Shown here in pieces: positions 42,301 through 54,300 of a stretch of DNA of 60,000 nucleotides (positions are counted from its first letter, which is position 1; every line of letters starts with the position of its first letter). The position numbers and the translations under genes are program-made. Source of the stretch: Apostichopus japonicus (lineage: Eukaryota > Echinodermata > Holothuroidea > Aspidochirotida > Stichopodidae); contig NC_092565.1 in assembly GCF_037975245.1 (NCBI RefSeq), positions 15,531,499 to 15,591,498 on the forward strand, read 5' to 3'. The notes under the pieces are model-generated. The model was not told where the DNA came from. It worked only from the letters and a program-made list of their open reading frames with translations, and searched no databases.

Positions 42301-45300
42301 AATGGGACCCATTTGTATAGATAATTATGGCGATAATTGTGGCGGAAAAACTAAGATTTAAGTGAAAAGTATTGCTTTCACTTTCTCCTAAAAGAGATGT
42401 TGGATAAACCAGTTGTGGTTTATGGACAAACCAGTTCAGAAATCTCATCTCTAATGAAGACCTGCTCGTACACGAGTTGTTAAATTCTACTGCTGATATG
42501 CCATGGCAGGATAATTTCAGTGATAGTGTTTGGGGAGGTCAGGGGTGGGAAGGGCTGTGGCAGGGGAGGGGTAATGGTTAGATGGTTAGGCTCAGATAGT
42601 GTCTTAATTACTTCAATCGACAATGTATTTAATTAGCAGGTTAAATAGTTTCAAGTTGGACATTATGACAGTCCTGATTCTTACAAGTTTGAATTTCATC
42701 CACTACTTAAAGTCATAAACCTGGAGCAAAGACAAAATGTGCCTTCACATTATTAGATACAGCTGCTCTGTTATGTACACGATGCGCTTCTGTAATGCTA
42801 ATGTACACATTTTGAATTTGATGTTTACATGATGAAAATGTCACAGACAGTTTGAGTTTAGTAAGTTTCTTGGAATTGGAATGAATCTTTGGATGATTCT
42901 GAACAAAATAACCAAATGTCTCCAGTTATTTAATTCAGTTTTGTTGCCTTTGGATGTCTTGCAACCAACCCATCATGATATTTGTTGCCTTTTTTTTAAA
43001 ACTTTTTCTATCTTTTTCTCCACCTTCATGAAGATGAACAATGATCCGGAACTGTACATTGCACCAGATGACAATCAAGGTAACAGCTTTTATATGTCAG
43101 CTGTTGTGACAATTTGACTTTTGTGAAACTAGCATGTATTAAAAAGAAAAAAATGAAGAATATCCCAGAAAATTGGTATTCATACATAATATTGGGCGAA
43201 CTGCCAACAAATGATGTTTAAAGCAAGTCTTAAGTTATTAAAAAGCACTTCATATTGAGGCACACTGTAAATACTAAGGCTTCTTTCAAAACAAGAGACA
43301 ACGTTATGTCCTTTAGCGTTGCTCATTTTGGTGGCTGTAACAAGAAGAATAGAAACCAAGGGAAGACAGGGATGTGTGCAACTTGATTACAAACTTGATT
43401 ACAAACAATTAACAATTCTGTTAAACACCTTAAAAATTTAGATCAAACTAAAAAAAAACTGAAAATGAATTCTAGATCTTTTAAATCGTGTATTCCAACT
43501 AGAGAGTCACGTCTTCAAAGTAGTTACTCTGTCGTAAGTTGTTGGTCCAGATAAGACAAGACAAGGGGGTATAGATGATTGGGCACGATCTATTGAAGGA
43601 TAGGACGCTAGTCAGTCTAGGTGTTACGGTACAGTCCTCTATCTAAAATACTGCCATCTTGTTCGTCACCAGGTTGATACTTGATCTTTCTACTTAGTAT
43701 AAGAACAGCTGTGTGTAGTTTGATTTTTATTTGCTTGTAAGTAGGATATTGGTGTTTCATGGCACATGTATACATTTTGCCATGGATACTCCTATTTACA
43801 GTCAAGTTAAGAAAATAAGATAGTTAGGTACATCCTGATAAGAATACTAAAGTGGCGGAACCAACTGAATCTTCCCAGGTGACTGCAATATGTTTTATTT
43901 TTGGTTCGTTCTTGAGCACCAACAACACCTCCCCTAAGGAGTGAGCCAAGGGTTTTATTTTTTCTTCCTTTAATTTTTGAGGAGGGGATGAGAATTAGAC
44001 ATTTTTTCCAAATAATTTCAAAGCCCTTAATTGGTCATATGTGAAGTGCATGATTTCAAAGCTACAAAGAGAGATCACTATGCTTACATCTTAACATATG
44101 CACCAACCTAACTCTTACTATTTCTTATGTTCAGGACCTCAAGATGAGTACGAAGAATTCGATGGGGCAGAAGTCCCAGGTAGGACAAGTTTATGTTTTA
44201 CTTAATACTCTAAATCTTTGACCTCATACAAGTATAAAGAGCAGTCTTCTTCCTTCCTTCTGCTCCAAGTCTGTTGCGAAGAGGAAAAAAATCAAAATCA
44301 TATGTCGGACGTTTACTCATTTCTTTTTCTTTTTACATTTTTGAACTTGCTCTAAGAGACATCTAACAGGGAATTGTCACACCTAGCCATTCAGTAACAT
44401 TTGCTTATAAATGCTTTCTAGTCTTTCACAATTAGATTTTTTATATTTGAATACATCTTAAATAATTTCTTCTCCTGACAAGATGGCAACTAATTAATTT
44501 GTGAGGGTGAGAGCACTACCATTCTGATATATTTCAAGCTACCATGTACCAGTGTTTGATATTTACTTCAATCAATTTTCATTGCCTTTCTAGAAAATAA
44601 TTATTTAGCACCTCCAAATGACGATGATGCGCCCCCTCCAATACCATCGAGAGTCCCACTAAATCTGGTAAGTCACATCAGGACAAATTAGGGGTCACCA
44701 AGGTCAAAGAGCCCAGGTGGAGGTCCATTGGGGTACAGGGGTCACCAAGGGGAAAGAGTCCATTAGGGTGCAGGGGGGCACCAAGGGGAAAGAGCCCAGG
44801 TGTATGTCCATTGGGGTACAGGGGTCACCAAGGGGAAAGAGTCCATTGGGGTGCAGGGGGTGACCAAGGGGAAAGAGCCCAGGTGGAGGTCTATGAGGCA
44901 AAACCCTCAGAAGCTGCAGTGTTTTCAGACAGCATTTCCTTGTTTCTCCTTTCTCTGTTTATTTTTTCCTGGCAAATCCTTGGCAGTTAATACCCATTAC
45001 CACCTCCTCTAGTTCCTATGCTGCATTTTTACTTTCATGAAGTTTTGTTTCATTTACTAATGTTAACATTCAAACATGCTATGAGTATTCTTTGTGAATA
45101 TTAACCTAGCTAATATAGCATCTCTTTGTTCAAGGAAAAATATCTGACAATTTTCAGATGTTTTTCCTTGAACAAAGAGATGCTATATTAGCTAGGAATT
45201 AACCAATAATTAATTTTCACCAATTAGTGAAAATAAAACACTTTCACTACTATATTGCCATATGCATTGCATATATTGCATATGCATTGCATATAGTGCA

Positions 45301-48300
45301 TATGCATTGCATATATTGCATATGCATTGTATATATTGCATATGTAGAATAAGACAGGTGATCCCTGACGGGTAAAGGCTGAATATTCATGTTATGGTTT
45401 GTAGAGTAAAGCACTATTTAAACACCTAGCTGTCATACACATTAACTCAAAAAGCTAGTACTATTTTATACTCGAGGGCTTGTGTGGCTACAGTTCTTAC
45501 AGTGAACACAGAACGAGTTGAAGGCACAAAATGAAATGGTAAGGAGACATAACCGAAAACCTTGCAAGCACTTTGTAAATGTGACTGACTGGTATATCAT
45601 TGGCAAAGTTCTCATTTATAAATCAAATCAAGATTGATACCTTCAAAGAAATAACTATCAAACTGTTTTCAAACTGGTTGGTATTTTACAACATTGTGCC
45701 TCTGTGTCACTTTTCTTTGATAGTTCCCTTGTTAGTTTTCTCCATTGTGGCATAGTAAGCTACGTATGCATACTGTGTTTTACAACTACTGTGATATCCA
45801 GAAGGGGGCAATGTATCAAATGTTGACTATGCATTCAAATTTATGTCCTATTTGTGGTATTTTAGAAACTCTTTGGTTTTCTCTTATTCTCCTATAGGAC
45901 TCACCACGGCTGGGGTAAGTCATCAAGATGAAATTATATTGTCTTCTACAAGAATCAGTGAATGACAATCATTGGCTGAGGGGAGGACGGGTTGTATTGA
46001 TATTCATTGGTGAAAAATGATGGAGAATGCACTGCTGTGGTTGACACTTGGTATATCTGTAAGTAAAAAGAAAAGAGTAAATAAATAGAAAACTCATGGT
46101 TCAAGGTTTAGTGAACATATGGACCAGGAGTGGTTAACAGATGGGGACAGATTCAGTCGACATGAATGTTGGATTAGTAAACATGACTTCTACACCATAA
46201 GCAAGAGGAGGGAAGAAAGATCGGTAGAAAGAGGAGGATTAGTGCATTAGCGTACAGGATTAGCAGGCTTGTTATCCTTGTAAATTTTAACTGTTTTCTG
46301 CAAGATCACTTTGTCACATTGTCTTAACGTGCCGTTTTCTTTCCTTGTAGTGCTCCTGATCTTCCTCCTAGACCAGGAGCCTCCCCCAGCAGGTCCCCTC
46401 AGAGGCGAAACCCACCCCCTCCAGATAGTGAAGAGGAGGTAAGCTATCTGCTTGTTTTTTTCTTGTGTGTTTGTTTCTTTGTCTGTGTTTGTTTGTGTTT
46501 GTCTGTGTGGGTGTCTGCGCTGTGCAGCAGTAACAGTACTACCTGTGTAGTAAAAGATTGTGTTTATACATCCCTTAAAATTAAGAGGAGGGGAGTTCAT
46601 AGTTATATCAATTAAACTATGTGATAGACCCATTGAATGTTACAGGGTGACAGAACTTCGATAACTGAATGTAGGATTTTGTGAACGATGTATAGTTGAT
46701 TGTCACAGTATGATAGATGGTTGAATACTGGATGCAGGATTCTGTGATGGGTGTATCATTGGATATCACAGTGTGACAGATGTTCCAATCTGAATCCAGG
46801 ATTCTGTGATGGATGTATCATTGGATATCACAGTGTGACAGATGTTCCAATCTGAATCCAGGATTCTGTGATGGGTGTATCATTGGATATCACAGTGTGA
46901 CAGATGTTCCAATCTGAATCCAGGATTCTGTGATGGATGTATCATTTGATATCACAGTGTGACAGATGTTCCAGTCTGAATCCAGGATTCTGTGATGGGT
47001 GTATCATTGGATATCACAGTGTAACAGATGTTCCAATTTGAATCCAGGATTCTGTGATGGATGTATCATTGGATATCACAGTGTGACAGATGTTCCAATC
47101 TGAATCCAGGATTCTGTGATGGATGTATCATTGGATATCACAGTGTGACAGATTGTTGAATGCTGAATCCAGGATTCTGTGATGGATGTATCATTGGATA
47201 TCACAGTGTGACAGATGTTCCAATCTGAATCCAGGATTCTGTGATGGATGTATCATTGGATATCACAGTGTGACAGATTGTTGAATGCTGAATCCAGGAT
47301 TCTGTGATGGGTGTATCATTAGATATCACAGTGTGACAGATGGTTGAATAATGGATGCAGGTATCCATATTTGATCCAACATATATTGAAAACACCTGAT
47401 AATGGTTTGTGTCAAAGGATGATTCCACCTTTTCATAATTTTCCACCATGAGTGGTTTGTGACCCTAAAGAATTATTGTTTTCGTTTTTGTTATTTTATA
47501 GGTTTTAATATTCCCCCCGGTAAGCTCATCAAAGGATTTTTCGTCCGCTTTGTGCTTATCAATGTCCATTTTAAAGAGCCTTTGAACATGAAAGAAGTGC
47601 ACATCTTACCACCTGCATCTTGCAATTGCTTAGCAACCCCTTCTCCTTCCTCTTTGTATCCATTGCTACCCCTCGCTAAGATTGGTTGAAGGAATCAATA
47701 CTCTAAAACATTACAGCAAACTGAATTGGAAGTAGATACACACATTGTTGCTTGCTTGCTTGCTTGATAGAACAAGTGAGGGGTATTTAGGATGTCACTC
47801 ATAGGGTAGATACCATAATATTCAGCTTCATTCAACTGCAATGGATTGCCTTTAGTCTAGTCCATTGCATTGAACTGTAGTCGATTGCAATTGGTCAACT
47901 GGACAAGTGGAATTTGTAAATTGATTCCTAACTGGCAAAGAAAGGTATCATAGGTACCACCACTTACTAAGGAAAGAAAAGCTACGATGGCAAATCACGG
48001 GACTTGTATTCTGACAGTCTCTTGCACGAATGCAGTCAAAGCCAATGGGGATGTTCAGCGTTTCAATAGAGGGCGCCATCATGTCTGTCCTAACAGTGCT
48101 GGAGACACTGCTCTGGGTGGTAATGCGGGTGATCTATCCTCCTTCCTCCAAAACAACCCTTACTAACAGTCACAGGACTTGACCTGAAAGTGCCTCTGAC
48201 GAATTCCCCACTTGCACTTACAAACCCTGCTGTCATCAATTTTCGGAGGGTATTACCGTTGCAATTGTCCAGTTTTCTGGAACCCTTTTCTGATGTTCTG

Positions 48301-51300
48301 GTACTTGACTTTAGGACACATTTTTCCTCAGTTGTTGCTGTCAATCATGATTCCAAATATACACTTAAAAGGTGGAGGAGTCACAAAGCTTTCTGGTGTT
48401 TGGGTATAAGGATGTGGTAACTATTAAGCAGCTGTTTTGTGTGTTTGATTGTCAGTGTCTAACAATTTCTCAAAAATTTTGGTCGGAAGTATTCCCCCAA
48501 ATAAGATTTGATTTGATTTGGAAATTCTTCCTAGATTTGACTTTGACTTTGAAAAGATTAAAGAGTTAGTCAAGCTAGTGTACCAGGTTGTGATAGGAAT
48601 AAAGTATTGAAAATGAGAAACTTACCGCTCAAAACTATCTTAAAAAGGATCCTTTCAATTATGCCCCCCTCTTGCCTCTCCTCTCCTTCCCTACCATTGA
48701 AAGACCTTTTGTAAACATAGACTAACTTGGTGAGGGTTTTTTCTCCTTTTTTATGGCTGTCATTATCTTTCTTCACCATCGGTCAAAGACTTTGTTATAT
48801 TAGCTTATTCATCACTTTTGGTTGTGTTAAAGCAAGTAAAATTCACTCTAACTCACAGTGCACAAAGAAGTCACATACATACCAGCTGTACAGTGTTACA
48901 CATGCTGAACTCACCCACCTAAAAACAGCGTCTTGGCAATACATATTGCCTTGTTATAATTAACGTTTTAATGTTTGTGAAAACGATGCTCTTCCTTGTT
49001 TAGAGTTATTCTACTAGACTGTCACCAATGTTAGTATTTTCTTGTTAAAGCAATATCAGAAAAGCTGTAAGCAGAAGCGGTTAAGTGTTTCTTTGTTTAT
49101 TTGTTCACCATTTCTAAACTGCTTCCTCTCTCTCTCCAAAATGGGTGTAAATCTCTAAATATGTAAATCGATAGATATATAAATCTATAACGCAAGAAAT
49201 GGCAGAAAATGGTGTCTTTTTAATGAGATCTGCCTTTCTGAGTATATACTGTTTATATACTACCTTAACATACCAGATTTGGGTCAAAGCCTGTTACAGA
49301 TCCTTGCTGATATAACACACTCTGCATTGATGTATAACATGTGGTGGAATCAACACAATATATGGATTTAGTTTTGGCATAGTACATGTGTATAGCAGAG
49401 AGTATTACAAACTAGTAATTGGGTAATACATGGAAGGCTGGTTTTATCAATGTTATGGTTTCATCCCTAATCTGCCTTCCCTCTCTCATCACTAGAATCC
49501 TGCCTGCCATCCGAAATGATTTATTGAAGAATTAAAACATTGTATTCATCTTTCCCTTTATTTGGACTGAAAAATCATGTCATATCACATGTATCAATCG
49601 ACACAAAAACTAAAATGCACACGTTTTCTAAAATGAACGACATATAAAGCAAGGGTCGCATCATGTGTGAAAAAGGATTAGTAAAATGATGCTTTTCACG
49701 GAGAAGGCTGCCGATGCCATGGCAATATCACCGCTCATCTTTCCCTGGGTATCTATCTCCAGATGTTTCATTTGTGTAGTTGTCTTTCACATGATTTAGG
49801 TCATAAACACCACTAGCAGAAAGGAATGAAACTCACAATATTTGCAGTATTGTATTTATGTCAAATAGACTTGTTTTTAACACACTTCTTTCTTGATGTT
49901 TCTACAGGAAGAAGATTATGTTGTCCCTCTTGAACAAGGTATGTAACACAGTTTCTTCCTTCACTCACATGAATCTTCAAACCATCATTTCAAACTCACG
50001 ACCATATTTTTTTGTTGAAATCGTCTTTGCGACCGTTCAAGTTCCCATGGTTACAGATTGGCAACGATGGAATATGAATCTCAATCTTGGGGCATCAGTC
50101 AAGACTGTTCTTGTTCATGTGTTTACATCAATTTAGTAATGTCATCGGTCTGCAAGCCAAAAATTCAGATAGTTGACTTTGGGTTTTGATTTTTCCCCTC
50201 AAAGACGAGCAGGTTCCAGTGAAATGATAAGTTCATTCTGATCATTTTTTTCGTCCCATCAAAAAAGAGTAAATATGTTCTTAATCTCAAATTTACTCAA
50301 CACTTTGTTAAACCTGAATTAATCAATGTATCATTTATTAAAAGTAAACCCTCTGGTTGACATTAAGATCTTTTCATGGCAATACAGTACCGCTCACGTA
50401 TAACTCCGCGTAGACGTATACTCTACGTTTATCTACGCGATTATACGATGTAATACGTTTCTGTATGCAACTTTCTACGCGGTGTCTACGCGGCTTAGGG
50501 CTTCGCTCTAGTGCCCCTGAATAGGGATTATACGCGCGTAAAGATGTACAATCTCGTATAATCTGTAAACGTAGGGTTTTGGCAGCCGCTTTACATAGCA
50601 GAGCTTCTATGGGTTAGAATAAACTGTGATGAAGAAAAGAGTCGGTAAACTCAGTATCGCACCAAGCCCAATTATATGACTTTCCAAACTATTCAACCAC
50701 AGAGTTAGCATATACTTAAGCCGATAAGAATAAGAGTAACAAAGAAAACAGCGCTACTAGGACCACAAACTATCGATACAAATCAGTGCAAACTTAAGCA
50801 AGGAAACTATATTAATTACGACAGTCTGTTACTATTTATACAAGTTCCTCCCGTTAGGCATTAAATTGAATGTAGGTAACAATCTATGAGAACTAGGTAG
50901 GCCTTGGCCGATCCTACCTCTTAGCCTACATCGCAAGATACACGGTATACACCTCGCAAGAAAACCACGATAACCTTAAATGAAAAAACAGTATTTTGCA
51001 CTTGAAGATCTGACTTCCCCCAAAATGCAGTGATAAGGTTTAGACCCAGTACTTCTTAATACATTGAGATTCCAATTACCAGTCAAAAATATTTTCTGAA
51101 GAAAAACCTTACGATATTTTTCACAAATATTGGTGCTTAGATAAGTGCTTCCTCACAATCAACGAGCCGCCCCGAAATTCGCTCCGCATAATTCCCATTG
51201 ACATTGGTCACGGAACAAAAGAAGGTCATCGACATTCGAACTTGCCCAAGTTCATCGCACCATGGGAACGACACAACACATTGAACATGATGTTACATTT

Positions 51301-54300
51301 TCCCGCCATCTGGACGCCGAGTGTAAATTTTGGTGTAATATGCAAATTATGAATGGTACTGTGTAGGCCGCGCGGTTAAAACTTAACCTATTGCGACACA
51401 CTTTTTGGGAAGCTGTTGTTGAAGTAACTTTTGTATCAAATGTAAAGTACTGTAAGGTAGTATAATTTATAAAGGACGGGTTTCTTCAGGTGGTAAGGAA
51501 AAGGGGTGTTTCGGTGAACTCAATCTCTTTGTATAGTATTTGGATACTTAAAATGACGATGTACAGTGATGTACATGCAGTTTCTATTTCTCTTTAAGTA
51601 TCCTTTGTGGATCTTTGTTGGAATAAATACGAAATGTATTGTTTGATGCCAGTATTTAACGGTAAGCCTTTTTTTAATTGTTGACTGAGCTTCAAAATCC
51701 ATTTTCCAAAAAGTTGGTTTTCATGAAGGTTTTATAAAAATGACATACAGCTAGGGTAGAAAAATATTAACTTAACCACATTAATGAGAGTTGTTCTATC
51801 CAAATAAAATACATGTTTCTCGTACTGAGATCTGAAAAAAAACGGGCGGCCATTTTTCTTCTTTTCATGCGCTGATACTAGTTTGGAAGATGTGGCAACT
51901 TATACAAAATAATTTTTAAGGATATAGTTTAGATTTCTTGTAATCCAAATAGAGACTCGGGAATCAGGAAAAAGGAGGCCCCTTGCGCGGACTAGAAACA
52001 TGTTTTGTTTTTAACCGGACGTGCTTCAAAGTTGTTGGGTGGAATTTTTTTTTTTCATTCTGTTGGAACCAATGGTAAAGTATATAGAAAATTGACACAA
52101 GAAACGCTTAGTAATACTTTATTATTTCTTCAAAATGTTGCCAACTATTCAAAGTAAACTTATCCTCAGTGGAACAAAACCTCTACAACTGAAAAAAAAG
52201 TCGGGAAAAGAAACACTGAATAGAAACCCAATTAACGAAAATCAGTTAAGTTCTATGCCGGCAAACACTGTACCTGTGTCCCTTTTACTGCTAGATGAAT
52301 ATCACAACTTAAACTACGATGTAAGGAACGGCTGTTTCAAACATCTCACTAATTCTTTCGGCGACTTTAATCCCTATTCATTGAGCACAATAGCATTTCC
52401 TGCGTATAAACTTGTACAGGGATTATACGCGGTGTCTACGCGGCGTCTACGCGGCAATTTGTTTGTCAACAAGTTTATACGCGATTGTACTTGTTTATAC
52501 ATTTTTATACGATTCTGTGCACGTACACATGTCCAGTTATACGTGAGCGGTACTGTACATAAACATGATTTTTTTCCATGTCATATTTGAAATGTTTCTA
52601 CCTGTTTTCTACCTAGTAGTGGAGGACCTTTATCTACCACCAAAGGGTCCCGAAGCGGACGATGTGAGTATATAAAACCTCTCGTTCTTGTTTAGGTCAG
52701 CAAAGCCTTAAACAGGCAACATTACACTTCCTTGGTCTGACCACAACCAAATGGTCAGTAGTGACCACTAATCTTTATATAGCTACTGCGTCTTCTTCCG
52801 CAAATAAGTTCCAAAATCAAATTTCCATTGAGCTTTCCTTTGTAAACCAAGTCAATTGCAATTTTTCTTGGGATCACTTTAGAATGCTGTGATAACCGCC
52901 TTACATTGTAGTTAATTTTCTTATTTAGGAGTCAGTAACAGTCAAGTTTTGACCTGTACATTGCCAAAGAACCTCTTTCTCATGTATATTGCATTTGATC
53001 TGTGATGTTATTGTGCCTTTTTATGCCTTATGCCTTTCCTTTTCTTTGCTTTCTTCTAGTACAATGAAATGTATGAAACACCTAACCAGAATGGTAAGAG
53101 ACTTAAATTGGTAGTTATGCATATATATTTCAGGGAACAACGGAACATTTAGTAACTTCCCAGAGGAGATCCGTGGATCGTATCTCTATATACTGCTCTG
53201 GGTCCTAACTGCATGTGATCTATTCTGTACACAGATCTCAAAGACATTCTGTACAGCGCTGTAACATATCTCAATCTCTGTGTCAGTCGTGAAAATATGC
53301 TTCAAAAGATCTCGCCTTCAGTAATTACAAGAAGCATCGCAGGTATAAAATCCAATGCAGTAAATTCCATTTCGGTGACTCGGATACAATGTTACCGAAG
53401 CTCACGACTAAAACTCAGTTAAGCAGACGTGATCAACAGTAGCTCAGAGAATCTCTTTGATCAGTTGTTTTAAAGATGCCAATCTTTCGGTGGGAAACAT
53501 TATGTTGCTAACTTGTGCTGTTGTGTGTGGTTAAAAACGTATGTTAGTCTGACATCTCAGGGCAAAGTATCTGCCCAGAAGTGTCTATCAGAGATTCATC
53601 AAAGGAATTCTCAGTGATTTCAGAGACTGCATTTTGTCAAGTTTTGTAGATTTAGGGCATGGCTGAAGATCAGTGGCATAGCTAGGATTTTTTGAGTGGG
53701 GCGCAATGGGGGGGCTGTTCTTTCTTGTGGGGAGCCGGAGGTTACTATCTGAGCGGAGCGCCACCTTGGTTGGTGTGGAGCGTACAGAGAAAATTTGAGA
53801 TTTCAGCACCCCCCAGATCGCAGGAGATGGCACCTGTGAGGCAAAATAGCAACCAAAAAGATGTGCAACTTTGGTGACAGAAATGCAAAAAAAGTTTTTT
53901 CTCTTTCATGCTGACTGGCCTTGCCAACTCAGCCAGACTTTTAACTTGAGGGAAGTTGGCATCATTTGTCGTTTCAAGGTGTCAAGGCCTTTCTCCCAAC
54001 TCAAACCCCTGTGGGCTACCGGTAGGTTTGCAGGATATGCCCACATGTGGACTTAAATAGCATTATAGGAAGGGGATGGAAGACTAACACGCATCGATGT
54101 TTCGGTAATGGTCCACATTGGTGGCTCGGTGCTAATTAGGTCATTTATTGGGTTTCTTGAGGCAGCTGTCATCAGAATCTGGGTTATTTTAAGCAGATAT
54201 CAATATCGCGCAGCACAACAAGGTTCGTGGTGTATGGTCGCAGTCGTCGCATCGACCATTGGCATGCCATGCTGTGTGACCATTCTCATGATTACTACAG

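Larger units (their letters stand above)
44668..45897 (+). other. LCP2-like: intron 14 (1.2 kb)
   Basis: Phase-0 intron with a G-rich tandem repeat (44690-44896), a near-perfect hairpin (45105-45196) and a TGCATA repeat (45252-45345). Confidence 0.75.
46439..49907 (+). other. LCP2-like: intron 16 (3.5 kb)
   Basis: Phase-0 intron with a 62-bp minisatellite (46673-47370), a candidate 18-nt microexon (47502-47519) and a short TTGC repeat (47749-47766). The rest (47770-49907) holds nothing I recognise. Confidence 0.72.
49939..52616 (+). other. LCP2-like: intron 17 (2.7 kb)
   Basis: Phase-1 intron, about 80 percent of it one TA-flanked DNA transposon-like element. Confidence 0.78.

Noticed and set aside
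46247-46633. 128-codon ORF on the minus strand
   Set aside because: It is the antisense shadow of the proline/arginine-rich exon at 46351-46438, which has proper splice sites and phase on the plus strand.
48090-48420. Overlapping ORFs on both strands of 76-84 codons
   Set aside because: No splice-site support, no recognisable domain, overlapping frames on both strands; ordinary chance ORFs in an intron.
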